Positions 28,942-34,481 of a DNA stretch of 34,481 bases are shown one piece after another (the stretch's first letter is position 1; every line of letters begins with the position of its first letter). The notes beneath the pieces are model-generated. The model did no database searches. It was not told the origin of the DNA and worked only from the letters and a program-made list of their open reading frames with translations. The DNA is taken from contig CAJOQN010000055.1 in the NCBI GenBank assembly GCA_905236535.1, forward strand, positions 1-34,481, in the 5' to 3' direction. A program made the translations under genes and the position numbers. Source of the DNA: an uncultured Bacilli bacterium (GTDB lineage Bacteria > Bacillota_I > Bacilli_A > RFN20 > CAG-826).

Positions 28942-30828
28942 TTATAGACGGGTGATAACCTCGTTATATCTCTTGTTTAAGAAATATTCCATATATCTAA
29001 TATTTTCATAAAGAATTGAGATGTTATCCTCTTTCCAAAGGGTAGCATCTTTTATCATTTCGTTAGTAATATGATTGGTTTCATCACGGAATATTTGGAT
29101 GATTTTTTCAAGATTTTCATCAAAAAACTCCGTAAATCTCCGTTTAAATTCTTGTTTTGTCTCTGAAATATCTTTGGTCACTACTTTGAGCCAATAGTTT
29201 GCTGGAACATACGATGGAGCGGTTGAATCCTTAAACGGGTCGACAAAATATGTTCCTTCATTCCAGATATGTCCAAAAGCGGTGATATCATAATCCCAAC
29301 ACGGTCCAAAATTGAGTTTCCCTTCACGATCTTTAAAGAGTTTGACAGAGAGCCATGAGTGGTCTCTTTCGTCAGCGAATAAATCGAGAATACTTTGGTT
29401 ATAGATTGAATCAAGATCAAAGAGTTCATTAATTCTTGTAAGGTTTTTAGAATCCATCGCATCCCATGCGTTGTTAAGGGTCACTTTTAAATGATTGAGG
29501 AAGCTTGTGAACATCGTTGAAGTATTAGAGACTGAATTATAATCTGGAAAATCATCAATCTCTGGATATTTAATTTCATAGTAGTGATTATTTCCGCTTC
29601 TACTAACATTGATATAATCAACATTTTCAGTTCCTTGCTCTGCCGCTCTTCCATCATATTCGATGAGATAATTGATATCCTCAATAGGAGTGTCACTTTC
29701 GATTTCTTGTTCAATATTCACTCTTCCGGGTTTTTCATCTGGATTTTCAATCATGACATATAATCCTTGATAAGCACCATTTAGATAAACAACAACATGT
29801 TTTGGATGAAAGACCACTTTTTGATCAGGGAGCAATTGAACAATGCTTTGAGCAACGAAATTATGCATATTTGAACAATCAAACCACTCGGCGAGCAAAA
29901 CCCAGCTCTTAGCCTTGGCAAGCCCAAAGATGCTTTGCTTACTATCAAATTTAATACGATAAGGTTTTTTAGGAGCGCTAAAAGTGCTATTTCCACGTAA
30001 TCTAATACCCGCGGTCGCTTGATTAATGTTGTTTTTCGACTCTAAAGAATCACTGATACTAATCTTTCCGCTTGTGTATGTTTCTCTAGAATTAATCTCG
30101 GCCCCATTATTCGTGACAATATCCACACGCGGAAGTTTTTCATCTTCCATTCCTTTCTCTAAAAGGAAATATGTAAATTGAACACTATTAATTTTCACCG
30201 TTGAAGTTCCATGATTTGATAAAAGGAAATGATTATATGTTTCAGTAAAAGTATGGTCATAAGAACCTGAGCTTAAGGAAACTTCGTTTAAGTGAGGAAG
30301 AGGAGATTCACCTAAGGTCAGATATAGTTCACTTATCGCTCCTTCTGCAGAGATAGTAAGGTTTTTAATCTTATATACTGGGGTAACGTTCGTGAAAGTG
30401 CCATGTTTTAAAAGGGACAAAAAGCCTAAACCTTTGGCCACATATCCACCTTGGTAATCAATATCAGAAATAGAGAATTTAGTGATATTTTTACTGATAG
30501 TAAAAGAAGTTTCGGAAACTAATGAAATCTCGTGCCACGATAAAGTATCATGCCCATCTAAAATTGTTCCGCACGAGGCACAGTGATGACCCATCGTATA
30601 ACCCAAGGAAGTTTCAGTTGGTTCCACTTCTTCGTCTTCAATCAATGTGAGATGAGGGCATGTTTCAGGGTCAATGTATTCACTTTCGCTTTCAGATATG
30701 TCTTCACTCTCGCTTTCAATCGTGCTTTCTGAAGTCTCAAAACTATCATCGATGTCTATTGGTAAGCTATGACAAGATGACAAAACAAACAAAAGAATGA
30801 TTGGAGCGATAAAATATCGATGTCTCAT
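28942..30828 (-). CDS. CotH kinase-family lipoprotein
   Basis: Lipobox MRHRYFIAPIILLFVLSSC; GIRLRGNSTFSAPKKPYRIKFD, VVYLNGAYQGLYVMIENPDEKPGRVNIE, SVKLFKDREGKLNFGPCWDYDITAFG. Confidence 0.88.
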   Translation of the reverse strand: MRHRYFIAPIILLFVLSSCHSLPIDIDDSFETSESTIESESEDISESESEYIDPETCPHLTLIEDEEVEPTETSLGYTMGHHCASCGTILDGHDTLSWHEISLVSETSFTISKNITKFSISDIDYQGGYVAKGLGFLSLLKHGTFTNVTPVYKIKNLTISAEGAISELYLTLGESPLPHLNEVSLSSGSYDHTFTETYNHFLLSNHGTSTVKINSVQFTYFLLEKGMEDEKLPRVDIVTNNGAEINSRETYTSGKISISDSLESKNNINQATAGIRLRGNSTFSAPKKPYRIKFDSKQSIFGLAKAKSWVLLAEWFDCSNMHNFVAQSIVQLLPDQKVVFHPKHVVVYLNGAYQGLYVMIENPDEKPGRVNIEQEIESDTPIEDINYLIEYDGRAAEQGTENVDYINVSRSGNNHYYEIKYPEIDDFPDYNSVSNTSTMFTSFLNHLKVTLNNAWDAMDSKNLTRINELFDLDSIYNQSILDLFADERDHSWLSVKLFKDREGKLNFGPCWDYDITAFGHIWNEGTYFVDPFKDSTAPSYVPANYWLKVVTKDISETKQEFKRRFTEFFDENLEKIIQIFRDETNHITNEMIKDATLWKEDNISILYENIRYMEYFLNKRYNEVITRL

Positions 30829-30865
30829 ATGTTTTTCTCTTGTTATTATACTAGTTTCGTTTTAA

Positions 30866-30894
30866 ATAAAAAATCCTAACCACAAGGTTAGGAG
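30866..30894 (-). terminator. Rho-independent terminator of the HAD-MFS-GDPD-Rex-like operon
   Basis: Reverse strand TCCTAACC-TTGT-GGTTAGGATTTTTTATTT. Confidence 0.85.
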
Positions 30895-30905
30895 ATTATA
30901 GTTGA

Positions 30906-31325
30906 TTATTTCTTCTTTCGACGAGCTTGTTCATCACCGATGAGGCGTTTCAAGGCTCTTAGTTCAGCATCGCTCCAATTGTAGTTGCGATCAATCATTC
31001 CAGCGTATGTCATCTTCTTATATAGGAAGTCATTTAATGATTCATATTTCGCTAATTTCTTTTTAGTGACAACATTTTCAACTTTGGCCACTTCTTTTTT
31101 GTTCGCATCATCACTGACATATTTTTCTAAGGTCGGGATGAGCTCTAAAAGATCATAGGTGTAATCCATGTTAATCATCGGATCGAAGTAAGAAAGATCT
31201 TCGTTAATCTTTTCAGGATAAACACCGACGATTGAGGCAAGTCTTTCGCTGGTCATATATTTGACTTTTTTCTTTGTCAAAGCTTGCAAATACTTTTTAA
31301 CAGTGGTGACACTTGGTTTTTTCAT
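30906..31325 (-). CDS. Small protein with Rex-N-like winged-helix DNA-binding domain
   Basis: VKKYLQAL...MTSERLASIVGVYPEKINEDLSYFDPMINMDYTYDLLELI resembles the Rex N-terminal domain; no Rossmann domain follows. Confidence 0.65.
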   Translation of the reverse strand: MKKPSVTTVKKYLQALTKKKVKYMTSERLASIVGVYPEKINEDLSYFDPMINMDYTYDLLELIPTLEKYVSDDANKKEVAKVENVVTKKKLAKYESLNDFLYKKMTYAGMIDRNYNWSDAELRALKRLIGDEQARRKKK

Positions 31326-31343
31326 AACTAACTTATTTTATCA

Positions 31344-32078
31344 TTATTTCTTATTTAAAAGTAAATCTTTAACATATTCAGGTTCAATAAACTGATATGT
31401 CACCGTATCAACATAAGGAAGGACTTCTTTGAAGTCTTGTTCGTTTTCAATGGTCCAAACATTAACGAAATGTTTTTTTGAATATTTTTGATAAGCTTTC
31501 TCTTTTAATAAAAGATATTCTAAGTCTAATCCATCAAAATCATAACGAAGTTTAAAGGTGAATTGATGTTCTTTACAAATAAGAAGAGAATTAACAATTC
31601 CAAGTTTCTTCACTTTTAATAAGGCTCTTGGATCAAAAGAGATAATCATATATTTTGATTTATCTTTGATATCTTTTAATTCCTCAATCAACCTTTTAGA
31701 AATCGCTTTATAATTCTTGTTCACCACTTTGACTTCGATAACTATTGGGACTCTTTCTTGATTACAATCAAGAATTTCTCTTAATGTCGGAAGACATTCA
31801 CCATTAGGTAACCGATAATTATCCTTTATCTCTTTTAAAGTTAATTCTTCAATATTTCCATCTTTCCCAGTCATTCTTAAAAGATTAGGGTCATGAGAAA
31901 TTACTAATTCGTTATCTAAAGTAAGATGAATATCAAATTCAAAAGCGGAATTAATCTTAATAGCTTCTTTAAAAGCCTCTAAAGAATTTTCAGGTATGTG
32001 GTCATTATGAAAACCACGATGGCAAATGCCATTTAAATAACGAGGATCTATTCTTTTAATTACTTCTTCTTTTTTCAT
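31344..32078 (-). CDS. Glycerophosphodiester phosphodiesterase family protein
   Basis: GICHRGFHNDHIPENSLEAFKEAI, FEFDIHLTLDNELVISHDPNLLRMTG. Confidence 0.93.
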   Translation of the reverse strand: MKKEEVIKRIDPRYLNGICHRGFHNDHIPENSLEAFKEAIKINSAFEFDIHLTLDNELVISHDPNLLRMTGKDGNIEELTLKEIKDNYRLPNGECLPTLREILDCNQERVPIVIEVKVVNKNYKAISKRLIEELKDIKDKSKYMIISFDPRALLKVKKLGIVNSLLICKEHQFTFKLRYDFDGLDLEYLLLKEKAYQKYSKKHFVNVWTIENEQDFKEVLPYVDTVTYQFIEPEYVKDLLLNKK

Positions 32079-33616
32079 TAATCGTCGCCTGCATCAAAGG
32101 CTTCTATGCCTTTCGCGATTGTGGTTTTTCTTGTTTTAACATTCTTTACAAAGATGAAAACGACAATAGAGACCACTACACATGAAAGAGCGTAGACTGG
32201 TAATAATTGCCAAGAGAAATTAGGGAATAATAACAAAACTCCTAAGGCAATTGGGGTGATGGTTTGAGCGGCCATACTGGAAGCGTAATAATACCCAGTA
32301 AAACGCCCAATTTTGGAGTTTGGACAAAGTTCCACCACCATTGGGAAAGAGTTGACATGGACTAAGGACATTCCAAATCCTTTCACAAACCAAATAATAT
32401 AAATCCAGATTGGGAAGACGCCAGAATGTGGTTTAATCGCCACAAAAGTGAGAATCATCCATGCCGCATAGGCTAAAGCGGTGACACCAAGACCACTTAG
32501 AAGCGTCCATTTTCTTCCAATCTTAGAGGCAATAATTCCGCCTAAAGCAAAACCAGCAACTGAACCGATACCACCTAAGATGGTGTTAACCATATTGCTG
32601 CTACTTTCAGCGCCTAAATAATAAACCGTATAGTTACCCATGAAGGTTCCAATCCCATTATCGGCCATAAACCAGAAGAATTCGGCCACCAAGATGAAGA
32701 TTAACATCATCTTATTCGCTTTAGACATTGGTTTATCTTCACTGACTTGGTCCACGACTTCAGCTTCAGATTCACCTCTAGCCATTTCATCTTTTACTTC
32801 TTCAGCAACTTTGTTTTCTTTAATTAAGATGAAAAGAACAATCGCCGAGATAAGCATTAAGACAGAAGCGATTAAGAATGGAGCTTCAATGGCCCAGATA
32901 TTGTGGTAAGCCCATGATAAGCTTTTATAGACAATATAATCACCTTCTTTAACTGTCGCAGTCCCTAAATATTGACTTAAGACAAAGAAGATACCAACGA
33001 CGGTAGCGTAAGCTCCGCCGATATAACCCATGATATTAATAATTCCATTGGCTTTACTACGTAAAGGTTTAGGGGTGATATCAGGCATTAATGCCACTGC
33101 TGGGTTACGATACATCATCGCAAATAAGACAACGATGGCCATCATAATGATGACACCAGCGAGGTTGTTATAATGGAATAATAATGGAATAAATGGGAAA
33201 GCTACTGAACAGACAAAGGTTCCCACTAAGATGTAGGGCATTCTTTTACCAATTCTTGAATGAGTCTTGTCAGAAATCATTCCAAAGATTGGAAGCAAGA
33301 TTAAAGCGGCAAGGTTATCGATCGCCATCATAATACCGACAAGGTATTGTTGTTGCTCGATAATCTCATTACATTGTTTTATTGCGCCGTCTACTTCCGC
33401 TGGGGTGTATCCGTTTGCGATGGTAATAGCCCTAAGATTTGCATAATCTGGGTTAAATGCTTTAGCGAAAAGTTCCGCTAAGAAAGTTGGACACCAAGAA
33501 TCATAGACTTGCCATAACAAAAGGATACCAAAAAAGGCGAAACCAATAATGAAGGTCCGCTTCAAGTTCAGTTTCAAAGGTTTGACCTCTGAAACTTGAG
33601 ATACATTATCAGTCAT
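32078..33616 (-). CDS. MFS transporter
   Basis: 12-TM pattern; GMISDKTHSRIGKRMPYILVGT in the loop 2-3 region and IIASKIGRKWTLLSGLG; AAGGAG Shine-Dalgarno. Confidence 0.9.
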   Translation of the reverse strand: MTDNVSQVSEVKPLKLNLKRTFIIGFAFFGILLLWQVYDSWCPTFLAELFAKAFNPDYANLRAITIANGYTPAEVDGAIKQCNEIIEQQQYLVGIMMAIDNLAALILLPIFGMISDKTHSRIGKRMPYILVGTFVCSVAFPFIPLLFHYNNLAGVIIMMAIVVLFAMMYRNPAVALMPDITPKPLRSKANGIINIMGYIGGAYATVVGIFFVLSQYLGTATVKEGDYIVYKSLSWAYHNIWAIEAPFLIASVLMLISAIVLFILIKENKVAEEVKDEMARGESEAEVVDQVSEDKPMSKANKMMLIFILVAEFFWFMADNGIGTFMGNYTVYYLGAESSSNMVNTILGGIGSVAGFALGGIIASKIGRKWTLLSGLGVTALAYAAWMILTFVAIKPHSGVFPIWIYIIWFVKGFGMSLVHVNSFPMVVELCPNSKIGRFTGYYYASSMAAQTITPIALGVLLLFPNFSWQLLPVYALSCVVVSIVVFIFVKNVKTRKTTIAKGIEAFDAGDD

Positions 33617-33640
33617 AGGGATAGGCTCCTTAATATAGTT

Positions 33641-34300
33641 TTATTTTAATAAACGACGAGGTTTTTTAAAAGAAAGTTTATTTAATGCGTCTTCTAATTC
33701 AAGAAAAGATTTGATGCTAACAACTTTATTTTTTATCTTCCCAAACCCATAAGAAGCATGAATAAATTTCACACCAGCTTTTTTGGCTTGAAGATAATCT
33801 TTAAAAGTGTCACCGACATAAATGACATCTTCAATTCCTTCTTTTTCCATGAGATATCGGATGTTCTCCGCTTTATCTAAACCAGTGTCGCCCGCGCATA
33901 AAGTACCTTTGAAATATTTCTTAAAATCATAGCCATTAATATAATTATCGATATACCCTTTAAAGGAGTTGCTCACAATATATAAATCATACTTTTTATA
34001 GAGGTTTTGCAGGACTTTTTCCTCATTTTCATATAATTTTCCGGGGTTTTTGCTTAAATATTTGATTTCTTCATCAAAACAAAGAAAGAACAATTTCATT
34101 CCTTCTTCAAAGTTGTCGTTAGGAAAGGCTAAAGGGGCGGTCTCTTCTGGAGTGAGACCCATATATGAGATGGTTATCTCTTTGGTAAAGCGATAAGGCT
34201 TATTATTTTTAATCATCGCTTCGTTCCATGCAAAAGTAATGCCCTCTAAGGCGTCCCATAATGTTCCATCTAAATCAAAAAATATGGCCTTTTTCATCAT
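33641..34300 (-). CDS. HAD superfamily hydrolase (phosphoglycolate phosphatase-like)
   Basis: FFDLDGTLWDALEGI, YIVSNSFKGYI, VIYVGDTFKDYLQAKKAGVKFI. Confidence 0.92.
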   Translation of the reverse strand: MMKKAIFFDLDGTLWDALEGITFAWNEAMIKNNKPYRFTKEITISYMGLTPEETAPLAFPNDNFEEGMKLFFLCFDEEIKYLSKNPGKLYENEEKVLQNLYKKYDLYIVSNSFKGYIDNYINGYDFKKYFKGTLCAGDTGLDKAENIRYLMEKEGIEDVIYVGDTFKDYLQAKKAGVKFIHASYGFGKIKNKVVSIKSFLELEDALNKLSFKKPRRLLK

Positions 34301-34352
34301 CTATAATTTATCACATTTACCTTATTCATTCTATGATAGATAGCCTCATTAC

Positions 34353-34383
34353 AAAAAAAGGCTTGATAATATTTATCAAACCT
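34353..34383 (-). terminator. Rho-independent terminator downstream of tRNA-Lys
   Basis: Reverse strand AGGTTTGATAA-ATA-TTATCAAGCCTTTTTTT. Confidence 0.85.
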
Positions 34384-34395
34384 ATTTTTTACCAA

Positions 34396-34471
<76 letters not shown>

Positions 34472-34481
34472 AACGCTTAAT

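Overview
AT-rich bacterial chromosome segment with no sign of phage, transposon, CRISPR or rRNA. It looks like a low-GC Firmicutes/Mollicutes-related genome using the standard code: TGA acts as a stop at several tight gene junctions. I support about 28 protein-coding genes and one tRNA-Lys(CUU). The recognisable genes are ricT (5' truncated), rsmI, yfhO-like, typA, RluA-family pseudouridine synthase, metallophosphoesterase lipoprotein, RimK-like ATP-grasp, DegV, BaiN/HI0933-type flavoprotein, MtaD/SsnA-like amidohydrolase, diacylglycerol-kinase family, plsC-like, a TrkA-C membrane protein, an ABC exporter with two tandem ATPases, an O-antigen-ligase-like membrane protein, GH2 glycosidase, CotH-kinase lipoprotein, a Rex-N-like winged-helix protein, GDPD, MFS transporter and HAD phosphatase. 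Several Rho-independent terminators (two usable in both directions) and some promoters are readable. Most of the window is ordinary. The best leads are: a stand-alone Rex-type DNA-binding domain without its NADH-sensing domain; an M1-P-M2-like membrane domain fused to tandem TrkA-C domains; a zinc-ribbon/ATP-grasp/phosphoesterase/membrane-protein operon of unknown function; a GH2 enzyme with an altered acid/base motif; tandem diverged lipoproteins sharing a Ser/Thr/Glu tail; and a recurring -10 box 7-9 nt upstream of ATG that suggests leaderless transcripts. I found no clear evidence of a complete undescribed system; the leads are hypotheses needing homology searches or experiments.
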